Of a stretch of DNA of 64,000 bases, positions 36,001 to 46,400 are shown piece by piece. The first letter of the stretch is position 1, and every line of letters starts with the position of its first letter. A model generated the notes under the pieces. It searched no databases. It was not told where the DNA came from and was given only the letters and a program-made list of their open reading frames with translations. Origin of the DNA: Acanthochlamys bracteata. Its lineage: Eukaryota; Streptophyta; Magnoliopsida; Pandanales; Velloziaceae. The stretch spans positions 1,490,501-1,554,500 of the forward strand of contig CM034143.1 in NCBI GenBank assembly GCA_019914995.1. Direction: 5' to 3'. The position numbers were made by a program, and so were the translations under genes.

Positions 36001-37469
36001 AAAATAAATTTAAAAATAAATTTTTGATCCAAAAAATTAAATTCGGAGTAAACTAATATATGCATTCAAAGGTAAGAGAGGGCCAGATACAATTCTTCTA
36101 AATTTTTTTTTCAAGCTAAGATTTTTCAAAGTTTAAAGAGAGAGAAGCTGCGTGCGTGCTATATATGAAGGACCATGCTATATATGTGCTATCTATAGCT
36201 GTAGTCATAATCAAAAATCATTCCTTTGTTGCTCGTTTTCATTTGTTTTCTTTTACCTATATTTTTGTTTGTTTCTATTTTTCTTCTCTTAGCTTCAATA
36301 TTGCAAGCATGCATGCATGCTAGATTGGAAAATATTGGAGTGATGATGGTGACAAGGTTATGTATGTGGATCTATGTATGAAAAAATTTACCTCCTAACT
36401 CTTGCTAGCTAGTGATAAACTCGCTATTTTCTCACTTTCTATATTTGATTTATATTTGACGCGTATGTATATAATCATTTTTTGAATAATTAAGTTTAAA
36501 TCTTTCTTTTTTCCATCAAAAAAATTACTTTCACTCATTTTCTATATTTAATTTAAGCTTTCGTTCACTTTTTTAAACTCGTATCTAAATCTCACTTCCT
36601 AAAAAGTAAATAATAGCTATATTTAATTTCTTATTTTTATATCAAACGTAAAATATTATTTTCTGAACTAATTTTAAAACACAACTAAACATATGTGCTG
36701 AACTCACTTTCAAAAAAATTATATTAGTGCAAGCAAATCAGCTTTAAACAATGAATCTCTCATTCTATAAATTCTCCATGATTATTGTTTAAAGTCATGC
36801 ATAGAATATAGAGGACAATCTAATCTATAAATCATCATCAGTAGAAAAGTTAAAAAAGAAATACATGTTCCTCAAATTTATTGTATTTCTATTATTACAG
36901 CATACTAAATATAGGATAGAATTCAAATGCTACGAAACATATGGATAACGATATGTTCCACTGCTTATATAGAATTTAATTTCAGATATGATTGAATTGA
37001 GAAGTTGCAAATTACAAGTTGTTAAGCTACATCTCTGTGCAGAGAGATTTGATACTTGATGATAGTGAACATGGACTTGCAATTAATTAGGGTTAACCAA
37101 AATTCTTCACCCTAATATATATACGTATTAAAAATTTGAGCATGACTTCTCTTTTTTGTTTTTATACGTAGACGAAGTTCATGTTATAACTTCTATATAT
37201 TCATGTCGGCAAGATTGAACTTGCCATCAAGCACAGATATAGGAGGATGGAGAGAAGCACTTGCGTATTTTTCTCCTAAAATCGTTCTGATCAAATGATA
37301 TGATAGTGATTTAATTAAGTGATTATAGTTGCCAAAAAAACAATCATTTTGCCATAGAAAATAAGAAATTAATCATGATTGTCCGATTATTTGATCGGAC
37401 AATTGGATTAGGATAATATATGAGTATCTATAAAAACAATATCTATATCTCTTACCTATATATATATAA
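33053..37469. other. Gene-poor AT-rich region
   Basis: No supported gene. It contains a T22 run at about 33267-33288, a (TA)n tract at about 33460-33481, and an imperfect repeat zone of ATTATTATTG/GGTGGT type at about 34990-35210. Decayed AT-rich MITE-like sequence lies at 35330-35800. A purine-rich GAGAGAGAAGCTGCGTGCGT piece is at about 36137. Nothing here can be tied to a named family. Confidence 0.45.
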
Positions 37470-37764
37470 AGGCGTGTTTCAAACGCCCGTAATTTTACTT
37501 TTTCTGTCAGATTTTGAGTTCCGAATAGTTCATATGTTTCAATTACACAAAAAATTTAGAACTTCATTTCCACATGCGGACCTTCCGTTTCAACTTTCTT
37601 ATTTGCACACTTTCCAATACAACTATAGTTTTTAATTTTCAACACACTTCTAAAATCTATTGAAACACAAATACTGAACTCCACTTCTACTTTATTTTTC
37701 AAAAAATTTTATTTTTTATTTTTCACTTTTACGAAACTCAATTACGGCTATTTGAAACACGCCC
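37470..37764. mobile_element. Tourist/Harbinger-like MITE, copy 2
   Basis: 295 bp with ends AGGCGTGTTTCAAACGCC and GCTATTTGAAACACGCCC, flanked on both sides by TAA (3-bp target duplication). The inside is the reverse complement of copies 1 and 3 (for example CAATTACACAAAAAATTTAG). Non-coding. Confidence 0.85.
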
Positions 37765-38098
37765 TAAGTGGAAAAAAAAATAAATACTCTTTATACATAC
37801 TTCAGAAATTTTATTACAACCATTCCATTCATGTAATCAGACATTCACGATTCAGCGTTTTCTAACAAAATGGCGTTTTGTGTTTTTGCATTCCGAAATT
37901 ATTTGATCGAATCACAACCATCATCAGGAAATGTAATAAAGTTTGATGAAAATTACATGTAATAATTATTATATTTGCATAGAATGCAGTAAGGTTATTG
38001 GAATTAGGTTAACTAGGAATATCATCAGTTCATGTGTATTAAAACGTAAGAGTTATTTAAGTAACGTCTTATATATATATATATATATATAGGGCAGC

Positions 38099-39427
38099 AT
38101 TATATGTACATCCGTTTTATGTGTACATCATGTACATCAATTTTGGACCGTCGGATCGCTTGATCCGACAGTTAAAAGCAGCGCGCTGACACTTCAAAAC
38201 AAGTAAAATTATAAGGGCAGCGTTGTCAATTCATGTTATATGTGTTGTTACAGTGCGTTTTTTTCTTTTTCTTTTTTTCTTTTTTTTTTCTCATCTCTTC
38301 TCCACTCGAGCAGCGATCCCGCCTCCTTCTCGCGATCTAGTCGCTCCCCGCCGCTGCTCCTCGCGATCGAGAGGCGAGAGAGCTCAATATCTTCTTATCT
38401 TCTTTCTATATTTCTTTTCTTTCCTCCCACGAGAGCGAGCACTCTCGCCTCCCGAGCTCGGATCTGATCGCTCGCCACCGTTGTTAAAAAATTCTTCTCT
38501 CTCTCTTTCTTTCTCTTTTTTTTATTTTGTCTAGTTGCACTCTCCAATTTTCTTTTAATTTTGTGGTGACTCTCGTGAGATCTCACCGAAAATTTTATTA
38601 AAAAATTTTGAATTTTTTTTTTCGAGTATTGGTAAATGCTATAATGATTAGTATGATGTTAGGTGCTTAGAGATGAATGCAGTGCTCTAGATCAATTGAG
38701 TTTTCATTTTTTATTTTCGGATTGATTTCATCTAGATGTCGTCTGTAGATCGAAGTGAACGTCTAAGAAATCGAGATGTTGTTTCCTTAAAAATATGATT
38801 GGGTTTAGACTGTTGTAATTTCGTAGGTAATTGGCATGTAAATTTTGTAGTGTGAGAAATAGAACTTGTAGAACACTGAGCGTGTTCTTTTACTGTTTGT
38901 GATGTTCATGATTTACTTCCTGCAAATCTGTGAACTGAGTGTGTTCTCTGAATACTTGATGTTCATAGTATGCCATTGCTGTTACTTTTGTTAACTGAGT
39001 GTGTTCTCTGTGCTTTTCAGGTGGATACGTGATGTGCTTGATTATTTTCAGATAGAGAAACAATTGAAGGATGGTAGTTTAGGTATGTGCTCAGTGTGTT
39101 TGTGATGTTCATTTTGTCGGTCAATCAAATAAGAGTTTGTTTCGATATTGGTATGTGCTCTTGATAAAATCTGATATGGTTTGGTTGGTTTTTGTCTTGC
39201 AGGTTGTCACTAGTGCAGACGAGCAAAAGAAATCTGATAAGGTGTTGTAGGTTGCTATTTTGCAGGTCCATCTGGAGCATTAGGCAGTGAATATTTGTAA
39301 TGTGAATAGCTTGTAGGTTGCTATAATAAGAAATTTGAGATGGTGTTGTATATAACTTATATGTAAAATAGCTTCAATGACATTTGTAATATGAATACTT
39401 TCTTGAAAATACAATTCTGAATTCTAG
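38099..39427. repeat. MULE left terminal inverted repeat
   Basis: It starts ATTATATGTACATCCG and ends CAATTCTGAATTCTAG. It pairs with 43307-44646 in inverted orientation with scattered mismatches and small indels. It includes a pyrimidine-rich tract, the block CCGTCGGATCGCTTGATCCG near the outer end (itself a short inverted repeat), and short open frames that are low-complexity Ser/Phe-rich and not credible genes. GTAAGT-type and TTGCAG sites suggest that it may carry a non-coding leader exon of the element. Confidence 0.9.
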
Positions 39428-39620
39428 AATGCAAGTGTATCTGAATGTCTATAACTTTGAATGGAATGTGAATGAATTTGGATGTTAATAGAGTTCTGGA
39501 ATGCAAATATATCTGAATGTCTATAACTTTGAATGGAATGTAAATGGATTTGGATGTCGATAACTTTGAATGGAGTATGAATGGATTTGGATATCAATAA
39601 CAATGAATGGATGTGAATGT
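39415..39620 (+). repeat. Imperfect tandem repeats with TAACTTTGAATGGA core
   Basis: About three to four imperfect units contain TCTATAACTTTGAATGG followed by ATGTGAATGRATTTGGATGT-like sequence. They sit just inside the left TIR and have no equivalent inside the right TIR. Confidence 0.65.
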
Positions 39621-39774
39621 TGTTGCGTATGGAATGTGAATGTTGTACTCAGCGATTGGATGATGAATGTCCATACAGGTTTTGTGCTAATAGAATCACA
39701 ATGACAATGCTTTAAAAGGACTTTTGCAATGTAATGCAGTCTTATTGCAATGTTAATATTTTAACTGTTACGGA

Positions 39775-40350
39775 GAAGTTTTTTCTTTTAAACTGTTTTC
39801 TTTTACATTGTCTTTTCTTTTACTATTGTTTTACTGTTTTCTTTAACATTTTCTTTTTTTACTATTTTTTTACTGTTTTCTTTTACATTGTCTTTTTTTA
39901 CTTTTTTTTTACATTGTCTTTTTTCACTTCTTTTTTACTTTTTTTTTACATTATCCTTTTCACTATTTTTTTACTATTTTTTTTTACATTATCCTTGTCA
40001 CTATATTTTTCTGTTTTCTTGTACATTATCATTTTCACTAATTTTTTTACTGTTTTCTTTTATATTATCATTTTCACTATTTTTTTCACTGTACTTTTTT
40101 ACTTTGTATTTTTCACTGCATTTTTTAATTATTTTTTCACTTCTCTTTTGCTATTTCTTACTGTTAATAGAAAATATTATTTTTTTACACAGTTTTTTTT
40201 CTTTTTCATGTTTTTATTTTCTGCTTTTGTTTTATTACTCACTCTTTTCATTTCTTACTGTTATAGTGAAAATTATTTTTTTAACTATTTTTTTCACTTG
40301 ACTTTTGCACAGCTCTTTTTTATTATTTTTATTTTTGCTCTCTTTTGCTA
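39775..40350 (+). repeat. Pyrimidine-rich repeat tract inside the MULE
   Basis: About 575 bp of T-rich sequence built from degenerate repeats of the type TTTTACTGTTTTCTTTTACA and TTATCATTTTCACTA. It keeps long open frames on the plus strand (Phe-rich, up to 238 codons), but these are artefacts of the base composition. It lies downstream of the transposase gene's 3' end. Confidence 0.7.
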
Positions 40351-40725
40351 TTTCTTACAACCACTTTCAAGTTCATACAAAGATCATGTAGTACAATGTA
40401 ATAAAATTGAGTACAACATCCAAGTGCTTATCCAAAAATTGCCAAAATGATAATATAACTAGTTGATATCACATACAAATGTAATAGCTACTCTAAATCA
40501 ATAGCTAATTTTTCATTATCACTATTTTCATCTTCACTTGTATGTTGATATTCACCCTCATCTCTATCTTTGTCTTTATCTTCATCTCGATCTCCCACTA
40601 TCAAAGTAAAAAAGTTACCACAAATGTCAATTTTAAATTGAGCCAATAAGAAAATGTAGGAATTACAACTTTAAGAAATGATTAAACTTACTCCTTTTTT
40701 TTCTATTTGGATTTTCAGGACAATT

Positions 40726-42786
40726 TCATCTGTCATGTTGAACACCATATTTGTTACAGAAAGCAGATCTTGTGCTTGTTTTCGCTTTGGTTCTTGCAAT
40801 TGCTTTTTCTAAGCCTCCTTTTATTCTACTACTATCTTTGTTAAACTTTGTTTCTTTTTTTCGCCCCTTTGTTTGTGAGATTTTAGAATTTAAAAGTAAA
40901 ACTTGAGAGGCATCAGCTGGAATTTGTAAACTCTCGTTAATAGTACATGAGTCAGTGATTGGACTTTTATTCTGGTCGTCAGTCTTCCTTATTTTCTTGA
41001 GTTGCTGTGATGTTTCTTGTAAAGCTTGCAACAATATTTGGTATCCGTCATCAGTTTTAGCAGCTTCATAAATTATTTGATTGAAAACCATATGAAGTTG
41101 AGAAATTCTCAGTAGCTCAGAATTTTTGTGGCCATTTATTGATCCACTGTCGTACTCAGCTCTGTATTTGTTAGCCCTTTTCATCCACCTTTTAAGAATG
41201 AAATGATCTGGTATCTCTATATCACGACTCTTAAAAACCTTGATAAAGTGTCCACAAGGAATGCTCATAAACTCAAAAAGTTTACATTCACAATTATCTT
41301 TCTTGGTTGCTGGATTAAATTTCACTTTCCATTCACGCTTATCACCTTCCACTCGAGATTTATAGATGTAGGTAGTGTACCCATCACATCCCTTTTCATC
41401 ATCAATTCAACACATACTCGGACTGAGCTTTCTCATATTCTTTTCTGAACTTTTCGTACACATTCCTCGTATATAACTTTGCTGCACTTTTCAAAACAAA
41501 AGCATTACTATCACCAATGCGAGACGAATATTCACTCGTGTAATCCTCCTTTTCTTTTTTTCAACCATTTTACTCAAACACTTATCATTCTTTAAAACAA
41601 ACTCTCCAAGGGTTGTTGTTGGTTGAAATTTTTTTTTATAAGTAGCATTCATGCTTTCAGAGCGTCCGGTTGTGTTAATACCTGCATAAAATGTATCCAA
41701 GTGATAGACCGGTACCCATTTATCTCGAATCTCATATATTCCTTGGAGCCATTGGTTCTCCTGTAACTCATATATTGACATCAGTTCCTCCCACATCGAC
41801 TCAAAAGTGTTAGGAATATAACTTTCACGAATACATCTCTTGATGTCTTTTTTGAACTTTGAACTCTTGAAATAAATGTGTGAAAGTTTTTCTACAAATT
41901 TTTTCAGAATATGACATAAACAAAATCTATGTCGTGTGTTCGGAAATACCTTTGCAACAGCTGCAGTCATAGCTCTATTTTGATCTATGATAATTGAAAA
42001 TAGAGCACGTCCACCCATAGCTGCAAGCCATGTCTCAAAAAGTCACTGAAAAAATTCTTCTGTCTCATCCAACAGTAGTGCACAACCAAACTGAATTGAC
42101 TGCATATGATGATTGATTCCAGTAAACGGCGCAAATGACATGTACTCTATACTCTTTTTATTAAAGAAATTAAGTACTACAGTAGCATCCTCATTGATAG
42201 GTTTTTTGTACTCCTTCGAGGGACACAAATGATTCCAACAATCTCTGTTGTCAAAACCAATCTGCGGTCCGTCAAGTATATCTGGAATTTTACTTACAGA
42301 TAATCTTTCGTCCCGAAATGAGTCAATCAAATTTTTCGCTGCAGCAGGCATATTTCTGCAAACACGCATGCAAATCCTCTTTGACGGAGTAACTAAGTCA
42401 TGATTGTGATTACCTTCAAAAACCACCACTTCCCATAATCTACTACGTTGTTTCTTCACTCTCATTGTTGCAGGGCACCCACATTTCACAGTACTTCTGT
42501 TTCTTTTATTTTTTACTTATTTCTCGGATCCCTCATTTGTCTTCTGTGACTAATTGGTTCTATGGTTCCCAAAACGGTTATATGCCATTTGATAAATATT
42601 CACTTCATCTGAACAAGCAATTCTTTTTGTGTAGTTCGTATAATGGCGCTAAATCCCTCCACTTTTTCCATAATTTATATAGAATTGTTTCGCAGCATCA
42701 AGGCTTTCGAATGTCATTCCTAAATATGGTGACTTGACATTCTCATATATTACATTTTGAGGTGGAAGAGAAGAAGAACCATCCAT
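40726..42786 (-). pseudogene. FAR1/MULE-family transposase, broken
   Basis: From an ATG at 42786 (MDGSSSLPPQNVIYEN) the reading shows a FAR1 DNA-binding domain (MTFESLDAAKQFYINYGKS, later KCGCPATM and NHNHDLVTP). The MULE transposase core follows (HHMQSIQFGCALLLDE, LFETWLAAMGG, IIIDQNRAM, FCLCHILKK, GINTTGRSESMN), then a SWIM zinc finger (CECKLFEFMSIPCGHFIKV) and a knuckle-like end (CNKYGVQHDR). Visible lesions are: frame damage and stops in the FAR1 part (about 42490-42660); a deletion near 42165 that removes the segment with the first catalytic Asp (family FGDV..FD.TY.TN); TGA for the Trp of WLFETW at 42043-42045; frameshifts at about 41550 and 41410; and TGA at 40726-40728 before NCPENP. 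It therefore cannot make a full transposase. Confidence 0.9.
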
Positions 42787-43306
42787 GACGTTGGAGTGTG
42801 AGATGTCTCGCAGAAAATTTTCTAAATAGAAAAATTCTATGATCTAAATGACTTTTTGACTACTAAAGAACAGAGAAAGAATAATGAAAGCACTAGTGGT
42901 GACCACTGAAGACAAGAATATGAATTTGTTGTGATCAGTGAAGAACAGAGCAAGAATAGAAAAAGTAGAGCAGACAGAGAAGAATTCCCGCGCAGTGGAA
43001 AGCACTCCCGCTCGTGTGGTGCATTGGAGAAAGGAATGTTTTGTTTAATAAATCCTGTATCTTATGGCATTTACCTTGTATACTTTCCACTTGCTTTCTC
43101 TTTCTTTCTTTAATTTAAGTCCTCCCTGTAATAGAAATTCGTATGTTGAAAATATTTGCTTCTGTAAAAATATTCACATTTATAATCTTATATTCACATT
43201 CACAAATATAGAAATTCTTGAAAAATCTTCCATCTTGCTGAGAATTTCTATTTTTTTTTTATAAATTTTATTAGTCCAAAAATAAGATGGATTACAAGTT
43301 TTCAGT

Positions 43307-44646
43307 CTAGAATTCAGAATTGTTTTTTCAAGAAAGTATTCATATTACAAATGTCATTGAAGCTATTTTATATATAAGTTATATACAACACCATCTCAGA
43401 TTTCTTATTACAGCAACCTACAAGCTATTCACATTACAAATATTCATTGCCTAATGCTCCAGATGGACCTGCAAAACAGCAACCTACAACACCTTATCAG
43501 ATTTCTATTGCTCGTCTGCACTAGTGACAACCTGCAAGACAAAAACCAACCAAACCATATCAGATTTTATCAAGAGCACATACCAATATCAAAACAAACT
43601 CTTATTTGATTGACCGACAAAATGAACATCACAAACACACTGAGCACATACCTAAACTACCATCCTTCAATTGTTTCTCTATCGGAAAGTAATGAAGCAC
43701 ATCAAGTATCCACCTGAAAAGCACAGAGAACACACTCAATTAACAGAAGTAACAGCAATAGCATATTATGAACATCAAGTATTCAGAGAACACATTCAGT
43801 TCACAGATTGATTGCAGGAAGTAAATCATGAACATCACAAACAGTAAAAGAACACGCTCAATGTTCTACAAGTTCTATTTCTCACACTACAAAATTTACA
43901 TGCCAATTATCTACGAAATTACAACAGTCCGAACCCAATCATATTTTTAAGAAAACAACATCTCAATTTCTTAGACGTTCACTTCGATCTACAGACGACA
44001 TCTAGACGAAATCAATCCGAAAATAAAAAACGAAAAACTCAATTGATCTAAAGCACTGCATTCATCTCTAAGCACTTAATATCATACTAATCATTATAGC
44101 ATTTACCAATGCTCGAAAAAAAAAATTCAAAATTTTTTAACAAAATTTTCGGTGAGATCTCACGAGAATCACCACAAAATTAAAAGAAAATTAGAGAGTG
44201 CAACTAGACAAAATAAAAAAGAGAGAAAGAAAGAGAGAGAAGAATTTTTTAACAACGGCGGCGAGCGATCAGATCCGAGCTCGGGAGGCGAGAGTGCTTG
44301 CTCTCGTGGGAGGAAAGAAAAGAAATAAAGAAATATAGAAAGAAGACAAGAAGATATTGAGCTCTCTCGCCTCTCGATGGCGAGGAGCAGCGGCGGCGAG
44401 CGACTAGATCGCGAGAAGAAGGCGGGAGCGCTGCTCGGGTGGAGAAAAGATGAGAAAAAAAATACGAGAAGAAGAAGAAGAAGAAAACGCGCTGTAACAA
44501 CACATATAATATGAATTGACAATGCTGTTTTTATAACTTTACTTGTTTTGAAGTGTCAGCGCGCTGCTTTTAACCGTCGGATCAAGCGATCCGACCGTCC
44601 AAAATTGATGTACATAATGTACACATAAAACGGATATACATATAAT
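43307..44646. repeat. MULE right terminal inverted repeat
   Basis: Inverted partner of 38099-39427. It begins CTAGAATTCAGAATTG and ends ACGGATATACATATAAT. The outer 170 bp include CCGTCGGATCAAGCGATCCG. The purine-rich tract at 44215-44490 mirrors the pyrimidine tract of the left repeat. Minus-strand open frames at 44169-44522 are the mirror of those at 38223-38534 and are not credible genes. Confidence 0.9.
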
Positions 44647-45116
44647 ATATATATATATATATATATTTTAATAATCTATTCATCACTGTAGTTTGAATTG
44701 AAAATATATTTTTGGAGAAAAGAAAAAGATTGTAATAATTTCTCAGTCAACATCTTTCAACAATAAATCAAAGTAAATGTTATATCACACATGCCATCTA
44801 CTACACGACATAAATTAGGACCGGGTCAACTAATTCATATTCAATAATTAATCAAATATTATAATTAAGAAATATTAATTTCATTGATGCATATACACAT
44901 ACTTTTATAATGCTTGTTTAGTAGCAGTCCATTTCAAATATAAAATTTTATTATTACTTATCATTATTATTATTAAATAAAAAAATAAAATTTATTATTC
45001 AAGAGATTTATCAAATATTTTTTATTTTAGAATAATTTTATTTTATAAACACTTTTAAATATTCGTATAAATTTTTAGATATGGTGTAATAATATTAATG
45101 AAGTGCAATTAATTAA
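44647..45116. other. Intergenic sequence right of the MULE
   Basis: A (TA)n tract directly at the element border, then AT-rich sequence up to the next MITE. No gene is seen. Confidence 0.45.
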
Positions 45117-45412
45117 GAGCGTGTTTCAAACATCCGTAATTGATTTTTGTGAAAATGAAAAATAAAAAGTAAAATTTTTTGAAATATAAAGTGAAAATAG
45201 AGTTCAATATTTGTGTTTCAATAGTTTTGAAAGTATATTGAAAATTAAAAGATATAATTATATTGAAAATTATATAAATACGAAAATTAGAACTGAAATT
45301 TCGTACGTAGAAATAAAATTTTAAATTTTTTGTGTAATTAAAATAAATAAATTATTCGGAATTTAAAAATTGACAAAAAAAAATGAAGTTACTGGACGTT
45401 TGAAATACGCTC
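45117..45412. mobile_element. Tourist/Harbinger-like MITE, copy 3
   Basis: 296 bp with ends GAGCGTGTTTCAAACATCC and GGACGTTTGAAATACGCTC, flanked on both sides by TAA. It has the same orientation and inner sequence as copy 1 (GAAAATTAAAAGATATAATT, TTTTTTGTGTAATTAAAA). Non-coding. Confidence 0.85.
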
Positions 45413-46400
45413 TAATTAATTATATCAAGAATATTTTCTCCTCCTACTAAAAATTAAACCAAAAAAAAATTTATCTACCAGTGCAGCAGCTAGCAGATTG
45501 ATGCAACAACTGTTTCTAACCCTCTGCATAAAGGCAATGCTAGCTGTTTATAATCTCTTAATTTCAAATATTCTCTTAACAAATTAAGTAATTCATAAGT
45601 TTATACTAGCACCACCGCCGCCATTTCATTTCCTTTCATTCAAAGCGGGGCATTGAATCGCAGCGGCGAAGCAGAGTTCTCCTTCGATCTCTTTCATTGA
45701 TCTGCTATCAATTCATGCTCTGTTTGTTGGTTGAGTTTCTTCTCTTGACCAAAAACAACAACAACAAAGAAACAAGAGAGAATCAATACAGTGCAATTGA
45801 GAATTAAAACTTTGCGGTTAAGTTGGTGTTTTATCGTTAAATTTCTTTGAAGTACTGGACCAGACTTGTTTGGTCCCTTGTTTCTTTAAATTCAGCCCAG
45901 AGAACGTTTTGGAAGTGTTTAAATTAAATAAGTTTTTTTAAAAATATTATTTTGAAATTTAAAAAACAAATTTGATTTGTTTTTAATTAAAAATATTTAC
46001 ATATAAGAGTTTTATAACTTTAATTTACTTATATTTTTTAATTTTTAATTTTAAAAAATATTTTATTGGAAAAATAAAAATAAACATTTTGATAAATTTT
46101 CCAATCGCGAAGCCAGCTTATTTTCCATTTTATAATTCTCGACTGAAACAATAATAATGCAAATTACTGGGGGTTCATTGTTCTTGCCGAATGTTTTTGC
46201 TTGCTAATTTGTTGCATAATTTGATGATACAAGGAGAGATTTCATACAATAATATTCATATAAAACTTTGATTTTAAGCTGTTATCTGCTGAACTAACAA
46301 AACCAAAGCAACTATGTACAAAACAAGACGGTGATCCTACTACATATGCTTTCACTCGGTTCCAGTAGAGCCTTTCCTTTCTGAAACATGCCAGGTAGAG
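45413..46400. other. Intergenic region downstream of the NYN gene
   Basis: No supported gene. A GC-richer island at about 45608-45720 (CACCACCGCCGCCATTTC, GCAGCGGCGAAGC) looks like a 5' leader but does not open into a recognisable frame on either strand. The stretch from about 46200 is probably the 3' UTR of the minus-strand NYN gene. Confidence 0.4.

Larger units (their letters stand above)
38091..44646. mobile_element. Mutator-like element with 1.3-kb inverted repeats
   Basis: A unit of about 6.55 kb bounded by long, highly similar inverted repeats (38099-39427 and 43307-44646), with a FAR1/MULE-family transposase pseudogene on the minus strand in the middle. Very long TIRs plus a FAR1-like transposase are typical of one class of plant MULEs. 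Both outer ends lie in (TA)n tracts, so the expected 9-bp target duplication cannot be read. The first 8 bases at the left (AGGGCAGC) have no partner at the right, so the right tip may be lost. The transposase is broken, so the element could move only with help in trans. Confidence 0.88.

Noticed and set aside
37203-37298. 31-aa open frame MSARLNLPSSTDIGGWREAL...
   Set aside because: Too short, no promoter or homologue known; chance frame in an AT-rich region.
38223-38586. Open frames in the left MULE TIR and their mirror at 44169-44522
   Set aside because: Low-complexity Ser/Phe/Arg readings of a pyrimidine tract, present in mirrored form in both TIRs with different frames and ends; not coding.
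39734-40450. 238-codon open frame, Phe-rich, plus strand
   Set aside because: It is a translation of the T-rich repeat tract inside the MULE, overlaps a second long frame in another phase, and has no domain; an artefact of composition.
45608-45720. GC-richer CACCACCGCCGCC island, possible gene start
   Set aside because: The minus-strand ATGGCGGCGGTGGTGCTAG opens only a few codons and no continuing exon is recognisable on either strand.
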